Part shown: one piece after another, positions 48,593 to 61,689 of the stretch | Numbering within the stretch: position 1 is the stretch's first letter | Layout of the letters: the number at the start of each line of letters is the position of its first letter | Assembly (NCBI RefSeq): GCF_029227915.1 | Contig: NC_079878.1 | Span: forward strand, 23,089,501 to 23,153,500 | Source: Hydractinia symbiolongicarpus | Taxonomy: Eukaryota; Cnidaria; Hydrozoa; Anthoathecata; Hydractiniidae | DNA: 64,000 nt | Direction of reading: 5' to 3' | Notes under the pieces: model-generated | The model's database searches: none | Seen by the model: the letters and a program-made list of their open reading frames with translations, nothing else | Told to the model about the DNA's origin: nothing | Translations under genes and position numbers: made by a program

Positions 48593-49699
48593 AAGATATG
48601 CACGCAACCTCTATTCCATATCCTCCAAGTTGGATTGATTTTCACGTGGGACAAAAAACATGTGGCGAATTTAAAATACTGAATGTCTGTCCTTTGGGTA
48701 TTAAGAACCAGACAGCTATTTTAAATTCTTTCCAGTAATGAGTTTTCCTGATTGCGTTCTGATTTGTTAAAAGTTTACAGCGAAATATTTCGCCGTTCAA
48801 AAGTAGGAACTGTTTCTACTTTTCGGCGAAGCGAATTTTTCGTAGCAAAATATAAACAAATAAAAATGCGCATGCTCAAATACATTTCGCTAGCGAATTC
48901 GCCGTCCAGTTTGCTTCGTGAAAATCCCCTTTAAGGCAGAAGATCTTGGAACTAAACACTATACTGACTTGCGAAAACCGTGATAAGTCAAACTCCAACC
49001 TCGCCTCCTGGTTATTCTACGCCTATAGTTTTCTGACAGGATGGTTCCGTGTAATAGCCCTGGTCTAGGTTGATTAAAATGACCCTTACCTTGGATGATT
49101 TTCAAACGTAAAGTTGCGAGCGGAAAGTAAATATGGATGTTTTTTGACAAGGTAGTTGAAGAGCTGAGCAAAGGGTGTTTGGAGAAGTTTTACACCCATT
49201 GCCCTGAAAATGAAGCATTATAAAAATAATATAAAATGTTAAGCCATAAGAAGTTTGTAAAGTTTTTATGCTTAACAGCAACAGCTAATCAACTAGCTTG
49301 AATTTCTCTTGCTGGCTAAGTACCAGTTGTATGTAGTAGCTAAAGTGCTATTTTGATTATTTAACGTAGTTAGCCACAAAATCTAAAGCGTATACAAAAG
49401 TTCTATGGACAAGTAATGCCGGATAAAGATATATTTTGGAAAATTTATGTAAACTTGTGAGTAATTTATATTTATGTGATCAGCCTAACTAATTTCGAGG
49501 GATATACGTTGTCAGTTGTTTCAAAGACATTTGGCAAGATGGCAGCAAGAGCAGACGTGTTTCGTGTTGCTCGTATACTGTTAGCTATATTTAGTTGTTT
49601 TAAAAGATAAAAATACAGATATTGTTTATATTGTGGAGAAAAACACCTGATGCCAGGTGCAGAAACATATATTTCAGCAAGTTTATGGAATAATAAAGT
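48593..49699. other. No recognised gene
   Basis: AT-rich. A short inverted segment near 48785-48840 (TTTCGCCGTTCAAAAGTAG with CTACTTTTCGGCGAA) resembles a small foldback. Confidence 0.4.
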
Positions 49700-50425
49700 T
49701 ATTAATAAAGGTAAAATATCAATGCTGGGATCAAGACGTTAACATTCGTATCTTACTTTACTACTCGCTGGTAACATTGAGACTCAGCATATTATCATAT
49801 TATCTTTATCCGAGACCCACATAAACACGAAAGCGGATACAGAGAATCCTGACCTTTATCATATTCGGGGGTATACTTTTATCTCCCGGAACAGGAAAAT
49901 GGACTTTGCGGAGAAGTAGGAATGTATATTTCCAACCGAATCAAATGGAAACGTAGATCTGACTCAAAACATCGTGACTTGGGATTGAAATCTTTCAAAA
50001 AAACTCTAAATCATTTCTTGTTGGATCATTGTACCGACCCCCAGCTGGTTTGAAATACCTGCCATGTAATTTTGGAACATTCCTTAATGATATGTTATCT
50101 ATTGTTATGCTGAATCAAAAGAAGTAACCGAAACATCAAAAACTTTAGTTGACTGTATTTTAACGTCTCGCCCGGATAGTACTTATGTCAATGACGTAAT
50201 ACCAACTTCTATTAGTGACCACGACATATTTGGCTTTGTGCATAAAATCAAGAGAGATAAGTTACCGCCGAAAAATGTAAAAAGTAGAAACTACGCAAAG
50301 TACAACAGCGACAACATGAACGAGGAGCTTAGACATCATGACTGGAGTCCAATGTACGAAATAAAAAAGGTTAACGAAGCATGGCTTTATCTGAAGAATA
50401 CACCTCTTAATGTATTTGATCTATA
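49700..50425 (+). pseudogene. Non-LTR retrotransposon fragment (endonuclease domain)
   Basis: Pieces of an APE-type endonuclease: LSLSETHINTKADTENP (about 49803), GMYISNRIKWKRRSD (about 49920), SFLVGSLYRPPAG (about 50010), LVDCIFTSRPDSTYVNDVIP (about 50150) and ISDHDIFGF (about 50211). It ends in an open tail 50238-50426. TETH-like and SDH motifs are endonuclease hallmarks of the CR1/L2 group. Several frameshifts, and no reverse transcriptase follows. Confidence 0.75.
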
Positions 50426-50828
50426 ATCTAAAGTCCTGTTTTCCCTAATTTACGTGTTTTCAAAGACGCTGATTCTCCATTTTTGACCCCATGTCAATTT
50501 TGACAAATTAACATGTGCTGAAAGTATTAAATGCAATTCTTATGCTTAAAACAAGTCAGATATTATAAACAAACACTCACGGGAAACCGTTGAAACAAAA
50601 ACAACAATCTATTTAAGACTGTGCGCAATTAATTTTTTGGTATGAACTTGGTATAAAGACACAAGAATCTACTCCTCGATATTAATTAAGCAGTTGGTTA
50701 AGTTTAGTGGTTAGTTAGTTAAATTAATTAAATAGTTTTTGCTTATGTTTTTCTTTCTTTTATATATTTTTACTGACAGGACACACGATGATAGCAGTAG
50801 TTCAAAATCCTGTATAAATATTGTTTAT

Positions 50829-50870
50829 TATAATAATAATAATAATAATAACAACAATAACAACAATAAT

Positions 50871-50924
<54 letters not shown>

Positions 50925-50943
50925 GCAACAGCAACAGCAACAA

Positions 50944-51040
<97 letters not shown>

Positions 51041-51074
51041 AACAACAACAATAATAATAATAATAATAATAAAT
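50829..51074. repeat. Compound AAT/AAC/CAG microsatellite
   Basis: (ATA)n, then (CAA)n, an inner (CAGCAA)n block at 50922-51002, then (CAA)n and (AAT)n. The + frame reads as about 50 Gln, but flanking sequence is not coding, so this is a simple repeat. Confidence 0.95.
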
Positions 51075-53032
51075 AAATTCTTTAGTCAATGCATAAAAAA
51101 TCGTGAATGGGCACTTGTTTTGTCGGTTCTTTTTCGACCAACCTAGACACATTTTTTATTTTTTTTATTTACTATTTATTTTTAGTTGGTTTTACATAGT
51201 TCATAAACTAATTTACACCAACTGATATAACTAATATAACAAAAGAACAAAAACTAAAAAATGAGACTACGAACTGTCACTACTCAATTGCATAACTTGC
51301 ATGAACACAAATTTGAAATCTTTATGGAGCTTAAAGCTGCTTTAAAAGCGATCGATAAAGGCATTCCTCGATTGCGTTTCATACGTCACTGTAATTATAC
51401 CTTTTCAAGCATTCATTGTCTTTTTTTTTCGTATTCCTTCTCATCATCATCAACCACAATGCTGCAAGAATATCGATTATTTTATCTCCAGATAGAACCG
51501 ACTCAGTGGCAGCTATAAAATCATCTAAACATACACAATCTTCAGAAGTCGAATCGCTAGGGGTTACATACTCTTTCTAAGTCTTCAATTGTTTAAAGTT
51601 GCCCCTAGCTCACTAACTGGATCATTCAAATCATTTTGCTTTTAAACTCGAGTGAGAGTTTAAGTAACGAGGATGAAGAATGGCTGAGGGCACCAAAAAA
51701 ATGGTTTCAATTAGTGAAAGTTCCACTTCTACAGGCTTCCACATATCGAGCGGCAACTGTGTTTCTTTCTATGAAAAAGAGATCTAATCTTTCCTCATAT
51801 AAGAGTTACTAACTGAAAATTGTTACTTTGTCCAGGAGATTTTCTGTGAGCATCTTATTCCACGTAAAACCTTAGGAAAAACTTTCATATTTTTGAATAC
51901 AATTCGTGGAGCATCGTTTTCTACAACACGTAACGTAATCAGAATTTTCAAACTCTTCCGTGGAAAAGGAGCTCTCTTTTACCGTGTGCCTGGTGTTAAA
52001 TACTTAGATTATCGCCAAACTTTCGCAATCAGCATGTGGGGCAGATTTCTTCCGGTGCAACTTGTGTATTAAGCGAAGACAGCAGCTGCCATTTAAAGCA
52101 TACATTTTCTAAAGGGTTTTAAGTTACGGAGATACCTTACTATTGGTCGAATGAAGTAAAAACAAAAAAGGAGCTTGATTTACAAAAGAATCAAGAGTAG
52201 CTGCTTGTCGCATATGTATTTAAAGGTAAGCAGACGGACGCAGTAAAAAAGAAAAGGGGAAGCAAAAAGAAGTAAAAAATGGTTCCAATACCAAAAAAGG
52301 TTATTATAAGAAACAGATTCAAAACGGCATCAAGTCAGAAGAAGTAAAAATAGATTCAATATTAGACATTTTAAAGTCACTTTTTGCCAAATTGGTTACT
52401 TCATTCTATTACTGGCGCAATAGTAGAAGTCTATTAACACAAAAGATTGGGATCGAGCAGTGACAACTATGTTTTTAAAGAATGACGCAGCACTGCAGTT
52501 CTCTTTTGGGAATTGGAAAGCGTTGTTAAGTAATGTAAATCGATTAGAGGTTATTATGTTCGAATCGTCAAGTTTATACATGACACGATTTGTATCCTGA
52601 AATTTACAGAATTTTCCACATCAGTTTTGAAAATAAAGTTTTTTAAAATTTTTTTTTTAATTTGCTTAGTTGTATTATAACAATGCAGGTTAGCTAAATT
52701 AACAATTGAGATTTAGGTTACTCAATAATTTGTTTACGCTGAATTTCTCGGTTTTCAAGGTCTACTTGAATTTTCAGAATTTTAAAAACCCTTTTCTTGC
52801 CCAACCCACTGCGTTTTAGTTCTCATGGGGTGCACGAATTTTAGTCCGCGCGAATATATTTCTTTTAGGTGCGCAACTTTAAAATGCACGAATTTAAGCC
52901 GGCGGATAATTAAGTAGCGCTTCAATGTAAACTTAAAGTAATTGGGGTACTCGTTAACTAGCTAACTGAACTTGGACATAATAATGTTTGTTTAAATTGC
53001 CGTTTTTTGGTTGTTTCTCAAAATGGTCAATC
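51075..53032. other. No supported gene; dispersed repeat at 52549-52730
   Basis: 52549-52730 resembles 60935-61090 (AATCGTCAAGTTTATACAT, CAGGTTAG, AATTGAGATTTAGG). Frames in 51261-51518 and elsewhere are short and unremarkable. Confidence 0.4.
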
Positions 53033-53037
53033 AGCAT

Positions 53038-53251
53038 TGTTAAGTAACAATAATGACTTACTTTGATTGTCTCACTTGATTACTCAGCAGTATCACAAAC
53101 ACAACCAGCAGGAACACAACAACACAACTTGATCCGTAACACAACAACACAACTGGATATCAACACAACTGCACAACCACTTGAGGCCCCACCAAGAACA
53201 TTCACTATTGTTTATAGTCTATATTATGGAGACAACATATTAATATCAACA
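53038..53251 (-). repeat. Copia 3' LTR
   Basis: Starts TGTTAAGTAACAATAATG and ends ATATCAACA on the plus strand; rich in ACAACACAAC. Confidence 0.95.
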
Positions 53252-53385
53252 ATCTCCCTTCTCTTTCTTCAATTAGTGAATGTTGGTGAGAATCTGTGTC
53301 TTCTCATTTTTATTAGTCTTTTTCATTTTCTGTAAATCAACTCAATCATATGTACACTATTTACGAACTTCTTCACTTTCTCAGC

Positions 53386-54570
53386 TTACAGCCGAGCCTC
53401 TGCAATTGCTTGCAAAAGTCGACTTGACGAAGCTCCATTCTTTGTCAATGGATCTGCCATATGGCCTTTTGTTGTTATCCAACTAAGTTTTGAAATTTCT
53501 TTCTTTTCTATCATTTCTTTCAAGATGGCAATGTCGACTCTTAATCTTCTGTCCAAAATACCTTTACTGGAATGTGCAGCATCTACCAAAGACTTGCAAT
53601 CCGTATAACATTCCATCGCAATCTGGAGTCCTTTGCCATCAAAGACAACATCTCGAATAATACTCGATAACCAGTATGACGATTCTGCAGCTTCTATAAG
53701 AGCTAACGTTTCTGCTGATAGTGTACTTTTGATAACTCGTCTAACTCTTTTTGACTGCCAAGCTAAGGGGATGGTAATTGACTTATCTTTGTTACTTAGG
53801 AAGATAACATAACCGCCTTGTGAACCTCCATCACTCAAATTCCCATACGAAGCCTCACTATAACAAATAAGTTTGGCTTCTTCAATATTACCTACGCTTG
53901 GAAAGTGGAGTGCAACATCATTCTTCTTCACTTTACATATAACTTTGTTTAAATATGTCAGGTCACCAATAGTAGCTTTGTTTACAATTCCCATCAGCTG
54001 ACAACAATCAAACAATATGTCTGGTCTTGTCTGAGTACCTACCCAATTTAATTGACCAATTAATTGCCTCATCTTTGTCTTTTCCTCATCACTTAAACCG
54101 TCTGATTTGGACAATAATATCTTTTAGGTAGGAAAATTTCTTGTATACTATTTACATATGATATCTGATCTAACAGTATCTCGTTATCTTTACAACTGAG
54201 GTTTATACCAAGGTATTTGAACGGAACTGATTTTTCTACACCAACTTCAAAGATTTTTCTTATCTCTTCAATAACCTCTCTCAAAATATTCGCTCCCTCC
54301 CCAACAAAAATCATCAACATGTGTAGAAATAATACCTGCTAGTTTGCCAATAAAATAAACCAGGGTCATATTTACATACTTTAACATTCAATTTGGTAAG
54401 TTCTTCAAAAAACTTAATATACCAAGTCCTTGAAGCATCGTTTAATCCATAAACACATGTCTTTAATTTCCATACTGTTCCCTCTTTGTAGGCTTCCTCA
54501 ATAGGCTTTCCTTGAAGAAATGCTGCTTTAATGTCAATAGAATGGCATGTCCAATTCATGACAGACATAC
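53386..54570 (-). pseudogene. Copia reverse transcriptase and RNase H
   Basis: Begins at the left breakpoint with VMNWTCHSIDIKAAFLQG, then KTCVYGLNDASRTWY. A frameshift near 54330 precedes THVDDFCWGG (RT box). Then FKYLGINLSC, TRPDILFDCCQ, and an RNase H region with CYSEASYGNLSDGGSQGG, LSAETLALIEA and CYTDCKSLVDA. It ends near 53386 after KGHMADPLTKNGA. Without the inversion it would fuse to the preceding integrase. The family role is cDNA synthesis. Confidence 0.85.
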
Positions 54571-56152
54571 AAAGTATAGTGCTGCTACTGTCATACATAG
54601 CAAACGAAAAGAAGTGATTGTCAAAAAGATATTTGAAATCTGGATAGGAACATTTGGCTGTGCAGGGAAGTTCATGGTTGACAATGGAGGGGAGTTCGAT
54701 AACAGTGAATTCATTGATTTTTGTGAAAAATTTAACATTAGGGTTGTAACTACTGCTGCAGAGAGTCCATGGAGTAACGGAATAGTTGAAAGGCATAATG
54801 CTATCATTGGAGAGACTGTTCGAAAAACTATGAATGAATGATCAAAACTGTGAGTTAGAAGTGGCTATAAGTTGGGCAATTAGTGCAAAGAACTCTCTTG
54901 CGAATTACAATGGCTACAGTCCAAACCAATTATTTTTTAGCAAGAACCCCAATATACCATGCATATTGACAAATAAGCCACCTGCAATGGAAAGTAAAAC
55001 TGCTAGTCAAGTAGTAGCGAAAAATTTAAATGCTATGCATGCAGCAAGACGGGCGTATATCGAAAACGAGTCATCAGAAAAGATACGACGAGCTTTGAGA
55101 CATCAAATTAGACCTTCTGGAAATGTGAAATACATGAATGGCGATAAAGTCTATTATCGGAGAAAAGACGACAAACATTGGCACGGCCCAGGTACAGTTA
55201 TAGGTTTTGAAAGTCAGCAAGTTTTGGTAAAACATGGAAGTCGATACATTCGTGTGCATCCATGTAATTTAATGCATGAGAAAGGTCAAGAGAGAATAGC
55301 TTCTGATGACACACCGAAACCTGAAACAAACACAGAACAGTTTATGAAACATCTTGCACTAGAAGATGATGTATACAGTGAAAATGATGAGGATGATGTA
55401 GATGCTGTTGCACTAGAAGAGGACAATGTATACTTTGAAGATACTGAAAATACTATTGAAGAAGAAGAAATGAGGAGAAAAGATGATGACTTTGATAGTA
55501 TTAATCCTATTGATGAAGTAAGCAAATTAGAAAATGTGGAACACAATAAAGATGTAAGCGAACAGCGGAATGTCAATGCTAACAATAAAAATGATGATGC
55601 TGAAAATGATGTTATTAAATTAAAACCAAAGATGAAAATACGCATTGCAACAAATGAAGATTTGCAATTAAAAGAAGTTGAAGTAATTTCAAGAGCTGGA
55701 AAAGTTGGAAAGGCTCAGGGAGGAAAATATAAAGATTTTTGGAATGTTCGCCATAAAGATGGCTCTACAGAATGTATTGATATGAAAAAGGGAATATCAA
55801 AAATAGAAAGAATAAATGAAGAAATTAGTCCATCAAACAGTGAAGAGATACTGTTAGTTGACAGCACAGAGACTGAATTAATTAAGCAAGCAAAAACGAA
55901 TGAGCTGGAAAATTGGATCAAAAACAATGTTTATGAAGAGGTTCCAGTGTCTAAGCAATCATTGATATCGACAAGATGGGTGATTACCAAGAAATGTGAC
56001 CAGTCTGGTTTGATCAATTTAAAGCAAGGTTAGTAGCAAGAGGATTTGAAGAAAAAGCAGATGTAGAAACAGATTCTCCGACCTGCTGCATAGAGTCACT
56101 TAGGATTATGTTTGTTATGTATGACAGTAGCAGCACTATACTTTGTAAAATT
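54566..56152 (+). other. Inverted segment of the Copia pol gene
   Basis: Plus-strand coding, opposite to the rest of the element. 54572-54841 gives KYSAATVIHSKRKEV, VDNGGEFDNSEF and SPWSNGIVERHN (integrase catalytic Asp and Glu). 54834-56033 continues with the integrase C terminus, an acidic linker and the start of RT (ISTRWVITKKCDQSG, VARGFEEKADVETDSPTC). A sequence of about 37 bp, ACAAAGTATAGTGCTGCTAC plus 17 nt, stands at both breakpoints in opposite orientation (54568-54604 and about 56114-56150). Confidence 0.9.
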
Positions 56153-56212
56153 ATTAATTAAATGTAAAAAATGTTTTTGTATTGCCATCTGTCCACTCTT
56201 TTAGGTCCATTG

Positions 56213-57695
56213 CTACACAGTCATTAAAGTCATTGGACATACGCAAACCCACCATAGGTCTTGGGATAGTTTCTTGTACTTGAAACATGTCTCACATTTC
56301 TGTGATATATGGTCCATCAATGTATGTAACTTCTTATCCTCAACACCTGCATCCCGAAGTAACTTCTTTAAACGTTCTGGTGGCGGATGACTAAATTGTT
56401 TATGAAGTTTAACAATGTCTTTTAATATTTCGGTTTCATTTTGCATAGCAAAACTCTTTGAATACAGAACTATTTCTTCCGCATACACACTTGAAATATC
56501 ATCAAATTCAAATTTTCTTTTGCCTAAAGGGATACAATAGTGTCCTGAGGATTTGAGAAACACCTTTTGCTTCATTCCCAGAATTTCTATTGTGTGCTTT
56601 GAAAAATCAATTTTTGTGCCTGCTTTCTTCATGGCATCTTTACTAAAAAGTAGTGGCAAATCTCCTTTCACAACATCTGTTACAATATTGATATTAGTAT
56701 CTCCAATTCTGGCTGGCAATTTCATTTGTTTAATAGATCTCATTTCATTTCCATCTCCAAACTTAAATATTGTATTACTTTGTGACTCTGTGACATGATT
56801 AAGTTCATTATCACTCAATGTCTCTAAATATTCTTTCAGCCAACTTTCTCCACAAACAGTTTTTGAACAGCCTGAATCCAGAACAGCAGCGCTCAATGTT
56901 TCACCCGTAAATACATCCATTACCTCTGTATACAATGTTACATTCAATGTCTCTTTCTTTTTCTTTCTATTTTCGTATGAGTCTGGGCAATCTCTTTGCC
57001 AATAAAACACAGATCCACAAATGTTACATCTCGATACTTCTCCATTCATATCAACAGGATTTCTTTGACGATTATCTTTACTATTTCTGTCAGCAGTAGG
57101 TCTTGTGTAGTTGGTCGTAACTCTAAAGTATCTTCCTCTTCCTCTAAAATACTGACGACTGCCATGATAAGTCGGTTCTAACTTAATATCATTTACATTG
57201 ACTCTATCTTGTTGAACTATATCACCAAAGATCCTCTTCAGTTGATTTTTCATTCCGGAAAATGCGAGTTCAGTAATAGTTGCTTTTACCAGTCGTTCTT
57301 ATTGCTCAGGTAGTCTTGTGTTTACCAAAAGTTTATATGCTAAAATAAGCGTTCAAACTCAATTACATATTGTTTCATTGTCATTTCTTCAGTTTTGCAA
57401 AATTTTTCAAAATTATATAGTTAGTAAAAGCTAATTGTAACGTGTCTTTTTTAAATAAGCTGTCAAGAGTTTCTATTACTTTATCAACACCATTATCTGT
57501 ATTAAGAGTCTCAATGTTCATTTCAAGAACTGCATCTCTAGCTTTACCTTCAAGTGTAAGAAAAATAGCAGCAGCCTGTTTCTTTTTATCAACCTTTGTA
57601 AAAATTTGCCAAATTTTTATCTCCTTTTTCTAGTTTTCATATGAAATGTCCTCACTTAACGTTGGCGGGGCCTTGTAATCTTTTCTTGAAGCCAT
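56213..57695 (-). pseudogene. Copia gag, protease and integrase N-terminal part
   Basis: The ATG at 57695 begins MASRKDYKAPPTLSEDISYE, 5 nt after the primer-binding site. Stops and shifts occur at about 57640-57260. The long frame 57253-56213 has a zinc knuckle (CNICGSVFYWQRDC), a protease with DSG active site (AVLDSGCSKTVCG), the integrase HHCC finger (HKQFSHP, CETCFKYK) and the start of the integrase core (VAMDLKEWTDG near 56200, shifted). It is cut at the inversion breakpoint near 56152. Confidence 0.85.
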
Positions 57696-57713
57696 TATTC
57701 CTCTGCTACCATT

Positions 57714-57927
57714 TGTTAAGTAACAATAATGACTTACTTTGATTGTCTCACTTGATTACTCAGTGGTATCACAAACACAACCAGCAGGAACACAACAACA
57801 CAACTTGATCCGTAACACAACAACACAACTGGATATCAACACAACTGCACAACCACTTGAGGCCCCACCAAGAACATTCACTATTGTTTACAGTCTATAT
57901 TATGGAGACAACATATTAATATCAACA
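57714..57927 (-). repeat. Copia 5' LTR
   Basis: Same length as the other LTR; differences are CTCAGTGG for CTCAGCAG and TTTACAG for TTTATAG. It is the 5' LTR because gag starts next to it on the minus strand. Confidence 0.95.
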
Positions 57928-57932
57928 AGCAT

Positions 57933-60900
57933 CACTTGGCCAGTACTCCTCAACCAGGAAGCTACAAAGGTTTTACTTTGGTAGCAATGTAGTCAAAGTA
58001 AACAAAGTCAAAAATGCTTAATTTTTTAAGGAAAAACGGCTCCACGGCTCGAGAGGTCAGCAAAATTTAATGCCGTTTGTGATTTTGAATTTAACTAAGT
58101 AACTAAGATCAAAATTAAGCCAGTTGTAAACGTGAGCACTGACAAGTCATCCTGGACAAGTTTGGAGTGCGTGTTATTTATACAGAAACGGCTTTCCCAT
58201 TTGCTTGTGCTGATCTGCGAAATGAGGACGCTCCGTTCCACAAATTTATGTCCGGAGTTGTAGCTAACTACAAATCAACCATTTGAACTCAAAACTGTAT
58301 GTAATATTTGTTTGAATATCAATTTTTTAGGCAATCATGGAACAATCTGGTTATGATTGTAGTTGAAAAACACATATCGCAGAAGCTGTACATGAAACAG
58401 ATTTGTGGAGAATATATTGAATTTTAACGAAAAAAAAATCCTTCAAATGATATGTTTAAGTAGCCAAATCTTATTAAAATTTCTTTATATAAAGTTTTTA
58501 GTTAAATACCGTTACGAAATATTTTACTTTACAGTTGGAATAAAAACAAATCAAATACTTAGAAGATAAAAAGGTTAAGAATAGGAAATTTTCCAGATCT
58601 ATCAACCTCCAAAATGACAACCTTATTATTTCGGTTGAGTCTCGAAGCTTGAATTACTTCTAATATAAAATTGGGTTTGATAATAGGTTTAGTACACGAG
58701 CGGAAAGCTTCGCGTGAAATTTCCAACATAGCATTATTTCTTACATGTTGACGTCTATGTAAAACCAAAATTTGCAAAAATTAGTTATTGGAAATATTTC
58801 TTTAAAAGTCAATGGGTGAGTAGGGTGAGATTTCTCTTGTGACGTCTCTAAAAGTAGACTTTCAGAAATACTTCAACTACCACAATTGATTCAGTGGCCA
58901 ATCTTTTCGTCCTTTTGTTATCTCTTCTTCAGAACGAATAACCGGTAAGAAAATATATTATGTCTTGGATTTTACAGGAGTCAGATTTCTTTCTACCCCC
59001 CCCCCCCCCCCACACTTTTTAATCCAAAATTGGTTTGAAACAAATTGTCAAATTAATTTAAAAATCTATTCTGTTTCTAGCAGTATAAACAGTTCTGCGC
59101 GTTCCACCCGAATCGTTAATTCAAAAGTTTGTCTATTTTCAATATATAATTTTGATAACATTGTTTAAAGGAACAGAGGTAAAAAGATGCTATAAAAGGC
59201 ATTCGTCAATGTCGAAAAAGCAAATGTTTGTATTCACTCTACATAAAAAACATAAAAATGTTGACTCGACATAATCACACAGTCTCTTTATCTCTACACA
59301 TGGCGAGCAGTGCTCCATAAAAGCAATATAGAATATTTACATATAACTGTGAAATTTTCTTTAATCCTGACAGAATCACACTGGTTGTATTCATTTCGCT
59401 GACGAAACTTGAAAAGTTTGTCACATTCACAAGTCGCAAACTTTTTCATTTTTGAAACCTATAGCTACAATCTCTTCATCAGTTGTATGCAGGAATCATG
59501 CATACATTTTAACAACGACCCACTTGTAATAACTGATTTTTATCTATATGACGTCAATTAATTAAAAGAAGTAAAAAGATTCGGCGTCAGAAGGTGGCTA
59601 ACAACACCCTGAGAGGGCAAATTTCAAAATCAAAATATACATTTCCCGGACTATAGTAATAGCAGCAGCTCTTATTTATGTGTCACTAAAAGGCCCTGTG
59701 ATAAAATCAGCCCTTTTAACGCCCACGATGCGGTAAAACCCAGAAATATAAAACGTGGGCGTAATATACGCGCATGAAAATTTGTAAATCATCGATAAAT
59801 CGTCAAAAGGTTTTGATGCAGTAAGGAAGTCAGAGGAAGCACGTGTAAACAAGAAAAGTTGAAAAGCTGATACGCCACTGTTAACCTTTTCAAGATCAAA
59901 CATTTTGGAAATTTTCGAGAGAGCAATTTCAGAAAAGTCCAAAAGTTCTAAACGGATTTCTCTGGCGGACCTAGGGGGATAGAAATAGGGCTGGCTTTAT
60001 TAGCTGCTATTATTTCTACGTCCTTTTATTTCCAGTACTTACCAGCGCCTCACCCCCACGTGGGGACACAGTAGGGGGGTCTTTACTTACAAAAACTGCC
60101 ATTTAGCGTAATAAGAGAACACCAGTCATTAATTTTTATTTTTATTTTTTTGTTTGTTTTTGCCATTTGTTTCAGCATAGCGAAAGACCTTTTGCCACAA
60201 TTGTCGGAGTATTTCACTGTTTCCCAAATTTTACTTTCGATTTAATTGTTAACGGCTGAGTTGTGCGCAGTTTTATAGTTACCGTTAAGAAGCCATTTCC
60301 CTGACCCTTTACTAAACAGCACACAACCGACAACACTGGTCTTCAAAAAACTAAGAGGGGGAACTGGGTGGAAATAATAATAAGAATAATTTAAAGCGGA
60401 GCACGCTTAAGTAGTTCATCTAAAGAGCAAACATTATAGTAATCCAATGTCTTTTATGTCTTAGCTATTTACAAATCATGCTGACGGCAGCAATAAATAA
60501 CATTACGAAACATATTATACGAGAAGTTCATTTTACTTATTACTAAGGAGTATATATACCCTGAGTAACTTTAAAAACAAGGCATAGAACCCAAATTTGA
60601 GACACTTTCATGACTACCCGGTTAATTTTTCTTTTTTAAAGTTTGACACTTACTCGAATAATCGAATATATAAACTTGACGATTCGAATATAATAACTTT
60701 TGAACAAGTTTGATTTCAATCAACGATCTAAATAGCTTTTTTACCTTATTATTTTCGTCCGTCGACATATGGTTAACACTTGTTAAACTTCTGTCATTGG
60801 CTGAGAAACATAAAAAGGTGTTAAAATTATAACAACAATTTAAAAATAATACACCACCATTCACGACGACTATCTAAAAAATAGTTTACAGATTTGTTAA

Positions 60901-61689
60901 TGCTCTTCGTTGAAGGAAATAAAAGTCGTGTATCAGTTATTATGTTTAAATCGTCAAGTTTATACATAACAGGATTTGTAACCCTGGAATACTATACGTA
61001 AAATTTTTATTTCTAATAATTTATTTATTTAGTTTTATTATAACATTGTAGGTTAGTTACAATAAAAATTGAGATTTAGGATACTATTGACATATCTGTT
61101 CCGGTTCCGCAAAATACACAGGAGTATCACCGCAGTAAACATGAAAACGAGGTTTATTATGAACATTTTATTTTTCACATTTTATTTTTCCCAGGGGGTT
61201 TTTTCTTAAAAGAAGACTTTATCACATGATTTTACCTTTATAGTCAAGTTTTATTTTCTAAAATGATGGATACAGATAAAATGAAAGAGGTTAGAGTAGG
61301 AGCTAAGGGTGAAAACGAAAATATTCTCGTTGTTTGGAGTGTGCAGCTTGTTCATACTGCCTTTTATGTTTTCAACGATGACAAAAATGAGTATACGAAC
61401 AGCTCATGATCATTCATATGCAAAGTTCCATTTAATAAAAATAGTCAAAATAGTCAGTCAATAGTCCTTAGTCAATATATGTATACTTCAGGAGAAAATG
61501 AAGGATGAACCTTCCAATAACATTGTTGTGTTAAAAAATGGATCTTAACAAGGAAATCAATTCATACCAGAGCAAAGCATTTTCTTTAGAAAAATAAAAT
61601 GATCCATGAGCAGTAAAATTTTACACCATTTTTCCAAACTATGAGTCCCTGTTATCAGTTTTGTCATAGTTGGAACCAAAAATACGTTG
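57933..61689. other. Non-coding region
   Basis: A run of 15 C lies at about 58997-59011. An inverted pair TATAAACTTGACGATT at 60671-60686 and 60945-60965 encloses about 260 bp, and a third copy is at 52562. No supported gene; a 49-codon frame at 61263-61409 is unassigned. Confidence 0.4.

Larger units (their letters stand above)
53033..57932 (-). mobile_element. Ty1/Copia LTR retrotransposon with internal inversion
   Basis: LTRs 53038-53251 and 57714-57927, 214 bp each, TG...CA ends, about three differences. Target duplication AGCAT at 53033-53037 and 57928-57932. The primer-binding site TGGTAGCAGAGG (minus strand, 57711-57700) matches the 3' end of initiator Met tRNA. The purine tract GAAGAAAGAGAAGGGAGAT (minus) adjoins 53252. 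Gag, protease, integrase, RT, RNase H order identifies Copia. The segment 54566-56152 is inverted. The low LTR difference implies recent insertion. Confidence 0.95.

Noticed and set aside
50821-51146. Poly-Gln or poly-Thr protein
   Set aside because: Any frame is open in a CAA/CAG microsatellite; flanking sequence has no coding character.
53063-53335. 90-aa frame starting MIVSLDYSAVSQ
   Set aside because: It is the Copia LTR read through; the same frame recurs in the other LTR at 57739.
58559-58777. 72-aa minus-strand frame
   Set aside because: No recognised motif, no splice context and no repeat partner.
61263-61409. 49-codon frame starting MMDTDKMKEV
   Set aside because: Short, no recognised domain, and no neighbouring exon that continues it.
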